IMG/VR virus record: IMGVR_UViG_3300006749_000072
Span: 1 to 29,386 of that record
Direction: 5' to 3' (one strand)
Source: a virus
Length of the DNA: 29,386 nt
A program made the translations under genes and the position numbers. The notes under the pieces are model-generated. The model worked only from the letters and a program-made list of their open reading frames with translations. It did no database searches and was not told where the DNA came from. How positions within the stretch are numbered: position 1 is the first letter of the stretch; each line of letters starts with the position of its first letter. Shown here piece after piece: positions 20,963 through 28,955 of this stretch.

Positions 20963-21358
20963 ATGAAACAATTAACGCTTGATGAGTTTCAAAATAGAAT
21001 ACAAAAAGGCGAAAAAAAGCTTTTAAAAAACTTGCAAAAGCAACTCAAGATCCTTTCTCTCAAGGCTGAGCGACAAGCCAAACTAAATGCAACGGATTAC
21101 CCGCGTGTACGCACAGGGCGGCTGAGATCATCGATCACGGGCCTTGTTGATGCAAAGGATGGGCGGCCCCGTGTGCTTTTGCGTGCGGGTGGAAATACAT
21201 CAGGCGCGCCCGTAAACTATGCGCACTTTGTTGAGTTTGGTACAAAGCGCATGCGCCCGCGTTTGTTCATGGGGCGTGCTGTCAAAAACGTACTCAAGGA
21301 CGAAACACCAAAAGAATTGCGTAACCTGTTAAAAGTATCACTCAATGAGGGGCGGTAA
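20963..21358 (+). CDS. Neck/tail-completion protein, HK97 gp10-like
   Basis: The protein is 131 residues. The pattern T-G-R-L-R-S-S-I followed by Y-A-H-F-V-E-F-G-T-K and M-R-P-R-L-F-M-G-R-A is the signature of HK97 gp10-like proteins, which join heads to tails. AGGTGATCC precedes ATG 20963. The stop overlaps the start of the next gene (TAATG). Confidence 0.9.
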   Translation: MKQLTLDEFQNRIQKGEKKLLKNLQKQLKILSLKAERQAKLNATDYPRVRTGRLRSSITGLVDAKDGRPRVLLRAGGNTSGAPVNYAHFVEFGTKRMRPRLFMGRAVKNVLKDETPKELRNLLKVSLNEGR

Positions 21359-21807
21359 TGGCATCAAGGACACGACAAATAACGGAAAAAATACGGGATC
21401 TCATTGCGGTTGATTTTGCATCAGGTGAAAGCGGGATCAATATGAGTAATGCCGTGCAAATTGGGGCAACGATTGAGCCGCCATATTTGCCGTTTGCGTG
21501 CGTTTCATTTTCTCAGGCGGCTAGTGAGTACGGGCAATCACTAGGACGATATAGAATCACCAACACGTTTGAAATATACGCATTTGTTGGCGGGGCTGAT
21601 GTCGAAGAACGTACAGTTAACGCAATGGATTTGGTTGAGGATATGGTTGAGGCTCTTTGTGCAGATCGTCAAATTGGCCTTTCTTCAATCGTCGATGACA
21701 TAAAATGTGCTTTTCTTGCTGAGGATGGTGATCGGTATGGTATCGAAGGAATAGGGATCGGTTATATTGAGGTGCAAGTGTACAGCCAAAGCGATACGGG
21801 GATCTAA
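21358..21807 (+). CDS. Tail terminator/completion protein, putative
   Basis: The protein is 149 residues with an alpha/beta pattern: N-terminal helix, strands around PYLPFACVSF and YRITNTFEIYAFV, a helix around NAMDLVEDMVEAL, and C-terminal strands. This order, and the location between the gp10-like gene and the tail tube, are those of tail terminator proteins (lambda gpU, HK97 gp11 class), which cap the tail at its head end. No diagnostic residue motif exists, so the call is mainly contextual. Confidence 0.7.
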   Translation: MASRTRQITEKIRDLIAVDFASGESGINMSNAVQIGATIEPPYLPFACVSFSQAASEYGQSLGRYRITNTFEIYAFVGGADVEERTVNAMDLVEDMVEALCADRQIGLSSIVDDIKCAFLAEDGDRYGIEGIGIGYIEVQVYSQSDTGI

Positions 21808-21809
21808 TC

Positions 21810-22574
21810 ATGACGTGGTTCAACAGTAGTTATAAGCAACGCAAGCCGATCGCAGTTGATGCAAGTGCAACGGGTGACGGTTCGGAGGAAAACAAAGACA
21901 TTGAGATCGTGATTCCTAACGATTGGGATCTATTTTGGGATAATATACGATCTGATATGTTTGATGTAGTTGTGACCAACAACGCGGGTGATGTATTAAC
22001 ATTCAAGCGCAAAACAGGTGCGGACTATTCGACAAGATCGCTAACTTTGCAAGTCGATGAGGTCAACACAAAAACGCAAGCTGTAAACCGTATTTTTGTG
22101 TACTATCAAAACCCAAATCAAACCACAGATCTATCGGCCGATGTGACAATTACAACGCCTTTAAGCGGATTTATTGACTTATCTCGCCCATCGGCTTTGC
22201 TTGTATCGCAACCGCTACAAAGACCACCATCAAGTGAGCCACAAACGGCATTTGTAAAAGCCTCAACCGATGAGATTGATGTATATTTTGCAACCGGTGG
22301 ATTGTTTAATATTAGAGCAAACCCATTTAATGATCGGCTAGGATTAGAGGGCGTGAAATACGTTAATGTTTTGTCTCTTGATTCAAGCGGATCAAATGAT
22401 GCCGGCCGGTATGATGAGACAAAAACACGGTTTATTGATGGCTTTGTTAGGATACGCACAATAGCCGGCAATAATAATAATGATTACGCTCTTGTATGTA
22501 GGATCGTAACTACCAACTTACAACAGATCGATATTAGGTGCTTGATACAGGTACGCGATCAATTACCATCATAG
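21810..22574 (+). CDS. Virion protein with DUF2341-like N terminus
   Basis: The protein is 254 residues. The N-terminal ~130 residues (W-F-N-S-S-Y-K-Q-R-K-P-I, then strands with W-D-L-F-W-D and F-D-V-V-V-T-N-N-A-G-D) resemble DUF2341, a beta-sandwich often found in surface and structural proteins. The C-terminal half also looks beta-rich. The start is 2 bases after the preceding stop. An extra beta-sandwich protein between tail terminator and tail tube is unusual; it could decorate the tube or neck. The similarity is by eye only. Confidence 0.55.
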   Translation: MTWFNSSYKQRKPIAVDASATGDGSEENKDIEIVIPNDWDLFWDNIRSDMFDVVVTNNAGDVLTFKRKTGADYSTRSLTLQVDEVNTKTQAVNRIFVYYQNPNQTTDLSADVTITTPLSGFIDLSRPSALLVSQPLQRPPSSEPQTAFVKASTDEIDVYFATGGLFNIRANPFNDRLGLEGVKYVNVLSLDSSGSNDAGRYDETKTRFIDGFVRIRTIAGNNNNDYALVCRIVTTNLQQIDIRCLIQVRDQLPS

Positions 22575-22585
22575 AGGGGGATACA

Positions 22586-23527
22586 ATGCCTTTACAATTT
22601 GGCCGATCGGCTTTTATAAAATACGAGCAAGAATCAACATACGGCACAGCGGTAACAACAGCCATATCAAACCGTGTGACATCAGTAACCTTGAGTAGAT
22701 CACAAGAGCGTGAGCGTACTACACATTTATCTCAAAGTGATGCGGCCTTTGCCGGATCAACATTTGATGCGTTTGAGCAAGCGGGTGGGACAATCGAAAT
22801 GCCGCTATTCTATAAGGGTATGGGGCAACTCTTAAAGTGTGCGATAGGTGGAACACCCGCAACAACAGGCGCGGGGCCTTACACACATGCTTTTGAGCCT
22901 ACAACTGTATTGCCTTCATTGACTTTGGAATTCCAAAGAGGTACGGGATCGGTTGAAAAGTTTGAGGGCGTAATGGTTACATCAATGACGATCTCATGTG
23001 AGGCCGGTGCTGAGGCAAGCGCATCATTTGAGGTTATTGCAGAGACAGCAAGCACAAGAACAACAGCGATCACGCCTACTTTTGGCAATGGTGCGCAAGT
23101 ATTCCATCATCAAGCGGGTACATTGTCATACAATAGTAATTCATACACGGTAAGATCCTTTGAGTTTACCGTTGATAACAAACTTGAGCGTGTAAATAAT
23201 CTAGGATCAAAACTTACAGGACAACCACAAATAAGCGATGTGCGCGAGGTTACGATCACATGTACGCTTGATCTTGAGGATAACAACCTTTACAATTCGC
23301 AACTTGCGGGCGATCAAAGTGATGTTGAGCTTGCCTTTACAGCGGGCGCAGATTCGCTGACATTCCTTTTGCGCAATGCAAAGATCACAGAATACAGCGA
23401 TGATGTAACATCATTTGGACGGATCGAAAGGACAGTAACATTTTTTGGATTGGCTGATCTCAGTGCACCTGAAACCGCTTTTAAGCTTACAATGATTAAT
23501 GATGCGGCAAATGCTACATCAAACTAA
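22586..23527 (+). CDS. Major tail tube protein
   Basis: The protein is 313 residues. F-I-K-Y-E-Q-E-S-T-Y-G-T-A at the N terminus, the G-G-T-I-E-M-P-L-F segment near residues 70-80, and Y-T-H-A-F near 110 are typical of siphovirus tail tube proteins of the phage_TTP family. The protein is beta-rich without Cys clusters. GAGGGGGATACA precedes ATG 22586; a longer frame begins inside the previous gene. It lies before the chaperone and tape-measure genes, the canonical order. Confidence 0.85.
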   Translation: MPLQFGRSAFIKYEQESTYGTAVTTAISNRVTSVTLSRSQERERTTHLSQSDAAFAGSTFDAFEQAGGTIEMPLFYKGMGQLLKCAIGGTPATTGAGPYTHAFEPTTVLPSLTLEFQRGTGSVEKFEGVMVTSMTISCEAGAEASASFEVIAETASTRTTAITPTFGNGAQVFHHQAGTLSYNSNSYTVRSFEFTVDNKLERVNNLGSKLTGQPQISDVREVTITCTLDLEDNNLYNSQLAGDQSDVELAFTAGADSLTFLLRNAKITEYSDDVTSFGRIERTVTFFGLADLSAPETAFKLTMINDAANATSN

Positions 23528-23564
23528 TCAATAAACTACAAACCCACACAATAGAGGTGTAATG

Positions 23565-24077
23565 ATGGATAAAAATATCCTTGAGGAGATCATTACATCC
23601 GCATCTTTTGAGGTTGATGCCTTTGACGGCTTGATCAAAATAGAGGGGCGGATCTTGTCTCCCAGTGAAGTTGAGGCCGCAGGGCTTGCAAGTGCATTGC
23701 TTGCAAGTGCTATTTTTAAGGGCCAATCGAAAGAGCAAATACAAAAAACGCAAGAGATGGCGCAAAAGGTTGAGCGAGGTGAGATTGATGACATTGATGA
23801 TCTTTTGTCAATGGTCAATCAAATGTCGCCTGATCAACTTGAGCGCATGAGTGAACGTGAGGATCGATTATTGATTCGTTGCGTGCGTAGATGTTCAAAG
23901 GATAACGGCGCAACGTGGGAAAACTTGCAACTTGTTAGCGGCATTGATCAGCAAAATGCAAAACAAAATAAGTTGTGGGTTGGTATGCTCAAAACCGAAG
24001 ATCGAAAATCTATCCTAGATCGTGCCATGAAAGGGCATGAGGAGGCGGCCGCACGGCTTGCGGGGTTTCGTAAGTGA
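23565..24077 (+). CDS. Tail assembly chaperone, first frame (gpG-like)
   Basis: The protein is 170 residues (171 if the ATG at 23562 is used; 23565 is better spaced from AGAGGT). It is acidic and helical: E-V-E-A-A-G-L-A-S-A-L-L-A-S-A-I-F, then S-K-E-Q-I-Q-K-T-Q-E-M-A-Q-K-V. Position between tail tube and tape measure, and a second overlapping frame behind it, are diagnostic of the lambda G/GT pair. The protein binds the tape measure during tail assembly. The end of the frame contains a TTT-C at 24066-24069 that could allow a +1 shift. Confidence 0.8.
   Translation: MDKNILEEIITSASFEVDAFDGLIKIEGRILSPSEVEAAGLASALLASAIFKGQSKEQIQKTQEMAQKVERGEIDDIDDLLSMVNQMSPDQLERMSEREDRLLIRCVRRCSKDNGATWENLQLVSGIDQQNAKQNKLWVGMLKTEDRKSILDRAMKGHEEAAARLAGFRK
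24066..24069 (+). other. Candidate +1 frameshift site in the tail chaperone
   Basis: TTT followed by C, three codons before the stop of the first frame. Slipping forward one base re-pairs Phe-tRNA with TTC and enters the frame that reads VSDEEIVHMYDIIGR, joining the two chaperone frames into about 241 residues. The frame relation (+1, equivalent to -2) excludes the usual lambda -1 slip. Confidence 0.45.
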
Positions 24078-24093
24078 TGAGGAGATTGTGCAC

Positions 24094-24291
24094 ATGTATG
24101 ATATAATCGGCCGTACATATGGCGTACTACCTTCGCAGGTTGCGCAATTATCATGGTCAGATCTTTTGATCAATGTGCAATGTGTACGGGCAAGAGGCGA
24201 CCGGATCAAGCGTATCCTCAAGCAGCGCAAGCGAAAAAAGGATACTATATTCCCTAATATATCAATCATTGATCTTGCGGATATACTATGA
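24094..24291 (+). CDS. Tail assembly chaperone, second frame (gpT-like)
   Basis: From ATG 24094 the protein has 65 residues; the frame itself is open from 24031. YGVLPSQVAQLSWSDL is typical of the T part of G/GT chaperones. It could be made as a frameshift extension of 23565-24077 (see 24066) or from ATG 24094, which has GAGGAG about 9 bases upstream. The acidic sequence before the ATG (SDEEIVH) reads like protein, favouring fusion. Its stop overlaps the tape-measure start (ATGA). Confidence 0.7.
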   Translation: MYDIIGRTYGVLPSQVAQLSWSDLLINVQCVRARGDRIKRILKQRKRKKDTIFPNISIIDLADIL

Positions 24292-26558
24292 GCACAACTG
24301 TTGAATACATCTTAGACATTGACAGCAAAGGCGCACAGGCGGGCCTTAAGAAAACTGAGCAAGCCACAAAGCGCACAACAAGGCAAGTCAAAAATTTACG
24401 GCAACAAGCAAGAGGCATGAGCGGATCATTTCAAGCAGTTGGAGAAGCCGCAAACTTTATGGCTCCCGAGTTAACGGGGTTGGCTGATGTGGCTGTTATG
24501 GGTGCGCGATCATTTCGTGGTTTTGGGCGTGCGCTTGCTAGTGGCAATCCTTTGATTATTGGCTTAACGGTTGCGATCACAGGTGCAATTGCTGCATATG
24601 CCTTATTTACAAAAGCAACAAAAGCGGAGGAAGAAAGCCAAAAAGCCTTAAGCAAAGCCATAGACGAAAACACCAAAAAGATCAAGGCAAATCAAGCGGC
24701 ATACAATACCGCAGAAAATGCGATTTTATCAAGTGCGGGCAAACTCAATGAGTTGCGCATGCAATACGCTGTTTTATCAGGTGACATATCAAAGGCTGAG
24801 GCCGCAGAGACAAAGCGGGCCTTTTCAGCTGAGCAAGCCGCTTCAAAACTTGAGACACAATTAGCAAAGCAAATTGAAGCAAAACAACAATCATTAAAAG
24901 TTGAACAAGACAATCTCAAGGCAATTGCCAAAAGAATTGCTCATTTGAACACAACAAAAAACTTGATTGATCGCGAAGGAAAAGCAACAAAAAAAGGGGC
25001 TGAGGAATACGCAAAACAAGAGAAAACACAAAAAAATATACGTGTTCTTTTGCGTGATATTTCAAATTTGCAAACCGATGGATCAAAGCGAATACAGGCG
25101 CAAGCCGATGAGTTTATTAAGCTACAAGATAAGATCTCAAAAGAATCAGAACGACAAAAGCGAATCAATGAGGCGATCGCCCGTGCAAAAGAGCGTCAAA
25201 CGCAATTACAGGGTATTCTTAACGGCTTGCAATCACAGGCGGCGGGCCTTGCCGATCGGTTGCTTACTGCACAAATGGCACGCATGCAACCCGCTGAGCG
25301 AATAAATGCAGAGTACACCAAAGAGTTAGCCAACCTCAATGCAGTTGAACAAAGCATAATCAAGCAATTCAATGAGGCTGAAAAGGTTGCACGCACCAAA
25401 AAAGATGCTGTACAATTGGCACAGATTCAGGCCCAAAAAGAGCAAGCACTTGCAAGCGTGCAATCTTTAAGAGTTGAGGCGCAAACATCGAAAGAAAAAA
25501 AATTGGCTGACTTAAAAAACAAAAACGCCGCCAAAGAAAAAAAAGATCAAGATCAAATTGATAACAAAGCCAAAAAAGCACTTGCATCACGTTTGGCCGC
25601 ACTAAAAAAGATTGAATCGATCACAAGTTTAGCAAGTGATGATCAACTTTCTGCACTTGACAAAATCAACAACCTTGAAAAAGAGCGGCTTGCAACGCTC
25701 AAGGACATTGCAAAACAGCAAGGAATCAACACACAGGCCGCACAAGATGCCGTCAAAGCCCGTGCAGAGCGTGAGCGGGCCGCATTGAAGCAACAACAGA
25801 TCGCGGGCGGTGTTGGTGTTGCAACTACTGTGATACAAGCCGCCACAGATCCAAATGCAATGATCAACGCAGTTGGTGCGGCTTTTGGCCCCATTGGATC
25901 AGCGGTTGCGGGTGTTGTTGGTGCTTTGTCCGATTTGGGGCAACGGGATCCGGAGGAAATAAAAGCACAATTCAAGGCAACATTTGAGGGCATTGCAATG
26001 GGGATCAAGGTGCTTGTACCTTTGCTCATTGAGGCTTTGCCATCAATACTTTTTGAAGCCGCAAAAATGATAGTTGACGCTTTGATACAGTTGCCTTTTG
26101 CAATCGTTGCAAGCATTGGGAAATTGATCATGTCTGTTGTCGATGGAATCAAAAACTTCTTTTCAGGTAAGGGATTTTTTCAGGCAATAGGTGAGGCGAT
26201 CGGCTCAATGTTTGAGCGGCTTGTTGAGCTTATTACCGCACCGTTTGAGGGGCTTTTTGGCGGTTCAAAAATGGGCGGGGGGCGTATGCTATCCGGTCAA
26301 GGTGGGCTTAGGTTTACGGGCGCAAATCGTGGCCTTGCAATGTTGCATGAGGGTGAAATGGTTGTACCTAGATCCGGGCAAATGTCTTCAAACGTTGCGC
26401 GTGATGTATCGGCACAAATGCGCGGGGGCGGTGGCGTAAACATTACGATCAATAGTGCAATCACAGAACGATCCGCGATTGATTCATTAGTGCGCAAGAT
26501 TGAGCAAAGATTCGGATCATTTGGCCAAAGTACAAGCACGCTATTTGGGGGCACATAA
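24288..26558 (+). CDS. Tail tape measure protein
   Basis: The protein is 756 residues. Residues ~1-90 include a hydrophobic segment (PLIIGLTVAITGAIAAYALF near 84-104). Residues ~110-500 are long Lys/Glu/Gln-rich coiled coil. Residues ~515-680 contain hydrophobic, Gly/Ala-rich stretches (AGVVGAL; VLVPLLIEALPSILF; LPFAIVASIGKLI) that can cross a membrane. The tail ends with LHEGEMVVPRSG, a motif common near tape-measure C termini. It sets tail length, by family rule about 110 nm or less for this size, and helps DNA cross the inner membrane. It overlaps both neighbours (ATGA, TAATG). Confidence 0.92.
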   Translation: MSTTVEYILDIDSKGAQAGLKKTEQATKRTTRQVKNLRQQARGMSGSFQAVGEAANFMAPELTGLADVAVMGARSFRGFGRALASGNPLIIGLTVAITGAIAAYALFTKATKAEEESQKALSKAIDENTKKIKANQAAYNTAENAILSSAGKLNELRMQYAVLSGDISKAEAAETKRAFSAEQAASKLETQLAKQIEAKQQSLKVEQDNLKAIAKRIAHLNTTKNLIDREGKATKKGAEEYAKQEKTQKNIRVLLRDISNLQTDGSKRIQAQADEFIKLQDKISKESERQKRINEAIARAKERQTQLQGILNGLQSQAAGLADRLLTAQMARMQPAERINAEYTKELANLNAVEQSIIKQFNEAEKVARTKKDAVQLAQIQAQKEQALASVQSLRVEAQTSKEKKLADLKNKNAAKEKKDQDQIDNKAKKALASRLAALKKIESITSLASDDQLSALDKINNLEKERLATLKDIAKQQGINTQAAQDAVKARAERERAALKQQQIAGGVGVATTVIQAATDPNAMINAVGAAFGPIGSAVAGVVGALSDLGQRDPEEIKAQFKATFEGIAMGIKVLVPLLIEALPSILFEAAKMIVDALIQLPFAIVASIGKLIMSVVDGIKNFFSGKGFFQAIGEAIGSMFERLVELITAPFEGLFGGSKMGGGRMLSGQGGLRFTGANRGLAMLHEGEMVVPRSGQMSSNVARDVSAQMRGGGGVNITINSAITERSAIDSLVRKIEQRFGSFGQSTSTLFGGT

Positions 26559-27418
26559 TGGGCAACGCAAAGTTTTTTTATTACCCGCAACCCGATGGGC
26601 GGCATTTGGTTGAGATTGATATGCAAGAGTTGATCGCTGAGTTGCAAAGCGATATTTCTCATGATGCGGTTGATGGTATCACGCAAGGCGGGGGCATATT
26701 TCGATCCGTTGGGCGCGGTGGTGAGGCTATCACGATACAGCGGGATCGCATGCAGTTAGGGCAAGATTTGTCTGTGCAGTTTGACGCTTTACTCAATCAC
26801 CTTGACCGTGGCTTTGCATGCTCTTTTGTTACTGATCATGAAAAAGCATGGGCTGCGGCTTTTGCCAATCCTCCACAAGCGGGCGGGTTTACCTTTCAAG
26901 TCAAAGATAATCCATTTGTAGATTTTACAGGCTCAAGTACTGTACCCGTTGCCGGTGATTATGTTGTTGTAGAAACGGATAGCCCGCCATATATTCGTGA
27001 GGTTCAAAAGATTGAATCAATCAGTGTAACAGCCGCAAGCGGGGGATCTGTTACCTTCACAAAAAGATTAAACTTTGATTACACCGATCGCGTTGTATTC
27101 ATGCGTTTCTATCGCTTTTGGTACGGCCTCAAGAGGCCACAAGGCGACATAGGAACGCCAATCATAACCAACGAAAACGGGCGGCTTTTCACACTCAATA
27201 TGCGGCTTGTTGTGGACTATCAAACATACTTTGCAAAACATAATGGTGAGGGTTTTAGCACACCTTTGATCGGTGCATCACCATCAAGCGGGCCGTTGCC
27301 TAATACTGACGGCCGTGGTAGTATTGACGGGGTTTCATCGGTATCAAATAATCTTAGTCGCATTGAGGCCGGTGCATTAGGTAGCAAACGCGCTGGATAC
27401 AGCATTTTGAGCAGTTAA
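26558..27418 (+). CDS. Distal tail protein-like
   Basis: The protein is 286 residues and beta-rich. It begins with a short N-terminal strand region and a helix (DMQELIAELQSDISHDAVDG), then E-A-I-T-I-Q-R-D-R, and contains Y-R-F-W-Y-G-L near 190. The last ~50 residues are Gly/Ser-rich. Directly after the tape measure this is the position of the distal tail (Dit) or lambda gpM/gpL-type proteins that close the tube tip. The start shares its A with the tape-measure stop. The exact family is not certain. Confidence 0.65.
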   Translation: MGNAKFFYYPQPDGRHLVEIDMQELIAELQSDISHDAVDGITQGGGIFRSVGRGGEAITIQRDRMQLGQDLSVQFDALLNHLDRGFACSFVTDHEKAWAAAFANPPQAGGFTFQVKDNPFVDFTGSSTVPVAGDYVVVETDSPPYIREVQKIESISVTAASGGSVTFTKRLNFDYTDRVVFMRFYRFWYGLKRPQGDIGTPIITNENGRLFTLNMRLVVDYQTYFAKHNGEGFSTPLIGASPSSGPLPNTDGRGSIDGVSSVSNNLSRIEAGALGSKRAGYSILSS

Positions 27419-28948
27419 ATGGGTTGGAATAGCAATTTTATTGATGCACTATCACAGCCATCGATCACACCGATCTATGAGCTTGAGATCGTACGTAGTA
27501 CGCGGGGCGTTGGTTCACCGGCTACACTGTTTACTCATCGCGGATCATTACGTGTGACTAGTGCAAGCGTACAGGGTACACAGGTGATCCCGCATCGTTG
27601 GTCGGTGTCTTTTGGTGGCTTTGAGGTTGAGCTAGTCGGTGACATTCTTAAGTATTCTCAAAGCCTTATGAGGGGCTGTATTGCGTTTTTATCGGTTGAG
27701 TTGCGAGGGGTTACGGGCAAAGAGTTGATCGCAATTGGGCAACTTGATCAAATACGCGGGCAACGTGGTGTTTTTAGGGCAACATTTAAAGACATATTAT
27801 CAGCATTTCAAAGCCGTATTGATACACGTATTTTGAGCGGTAAAGATTTCTCAAAACTATTTTTTGATACCGATGTTGAAACAACAGTATCAAGCACATG
27901 GACAAATGATGCAACCTTACATGTTGCCGATGGATCAGGCTTCACAAAATCATCATCACACAGGGGTTTGTTGTATTGTATACCCACATCAGGCAATCCT
28001 TTTTATCTAGGTTGGGATTCATACGATAACAGTACAAAAAGATTTACTTTAAGCAGTACAACGGGCGTACATCCTACATCAGGATCAAGTAGTACTTTAC
28101 AAGTAGGTGATAAAATAAAAAATGCTGTACGTATCGCGGCCGCACCTCATGCCATATTTGCGCAGATCGTAACCTCAACAGGGGCGGGCACAAATGGATC
28201 AAATGATGTCTTACCAAATAGTTACGGCACGGGCGTACCATTGCCACACAGCTTTTTTGATGCGGCCGATGCACAATCAACAAATACATACATCACAAAT
28301 GCAAGCGGCGGCCCGTATGGATTGGATTTTTCAGCTATTGCCCCCCTTGATACTGGATTGAGATCGATCGCTGATATCTTTTCCACGGTTGGACAGTGGC
28401 CCGTAATGCGTCAAAACTCTTTTTCGTGGCGCGGGTGCTTTGATCCAACGGGGCGATTTGGAAGACAGCCTGCAACCGCTGCACACATCACAGATCTTGA
28501 CATTATCGATCTTGATGATGTTGACTTTTTCGATCCAAATCTCAAAGCAACGTATATGAGATCATCAATGATCTACAATACAAGCGGCTTGAGTACAGTA
28601 AGAAGCAACTCATTTACAAAATCATTGCCTACCAACGGATCGATCAATCGTGATTTTGGATTTTATTACAACCCATCATTTGATGAGCAATCAATGGGCC
28701 AAGCTGATCGCGATAGGATGGCAATTTGGGATTTCTTTAATTGGTCAAGGATCTCAATGCGTGTACCTCTAAAATTTGCCACATTGTGCGCGGGTGATAA
28801 AGTAGAGGTATCAAGCCGCTTTATTGTTGATCCATATACGCAACCGGATCGAACCTATACCCGACGGCCCGCAATGGTTTTGGAAATCGGCTATAATATA
28901 AACAATCGTACATGTGATCTTGTGATCGGTGTGCCCCCGCTTTTTTGA
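27419..28948 (+). CDS. Tail tip / baseplate hub-like protein
   Basis: The protein is 509 residues. The first ~130 residues (P-I-Y-E-L-E-I-V, then E-V-E-L-V-G-D-I-L) fit an N-terminal hub-like beta domain. The centre has an inserted beta-rich region (D-A-T-L-H-V-A-D-G-S-G-F; N-A-V-R-I-A-A) and the C-terminal third ends with strands. This size and place, after the Dit-like gene and before the cell-wall-active protein, suit a tail hub or tip protein (Tal/gp27-like). It starts immediately after the previous stop with no strong ribosome site. Confidence 0.62.
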   Translation: MGWNSNFIDALSQPSITPIYELEIVRSTRGVGSPATLFTHRGSLRVTSASVQGTQVIPHRWSVSFGGFEVELVGDILKYSQSLMRGCIAFLSVELRGVTGKELIAIGQLDQIRGQRGVFRATFKDILSAFQSRIDTRILSGKDFSKLFFDTDVETTVSSTWTNDATLHVADGSGFTKSSSHRGLLYCIPTSGNPFYLGWDSYDNSTKRFTLSSTTGVHPTSGSSSTLQVGDKIKNAVRIAAAPHAIFAQIVTSTGAGTNGSNDVLPNSYGTGVPLPHSFFDAADAQSTNTYITNASGGPYGLDFSAIAPLDTGLRSIADIFSTVGQWPVMRQNSFSWRGCFDPTGRFGRQPATAAHITDLDIIDLDDVDFFDPNLKATYMRSSMIYNTSGLSTVRSNSFTKSLPTNGSINRDFGFYYNPSFDEQSMGQADRDRMAIWDFFNWSRISMRVPLKFATLCAGDKVEVSSRFIVDPYTQPDRTYTRRPAMVLEIGYNINNRTCDLVIGVPPLF

Positions 28949-28955
28949 GGTATCA

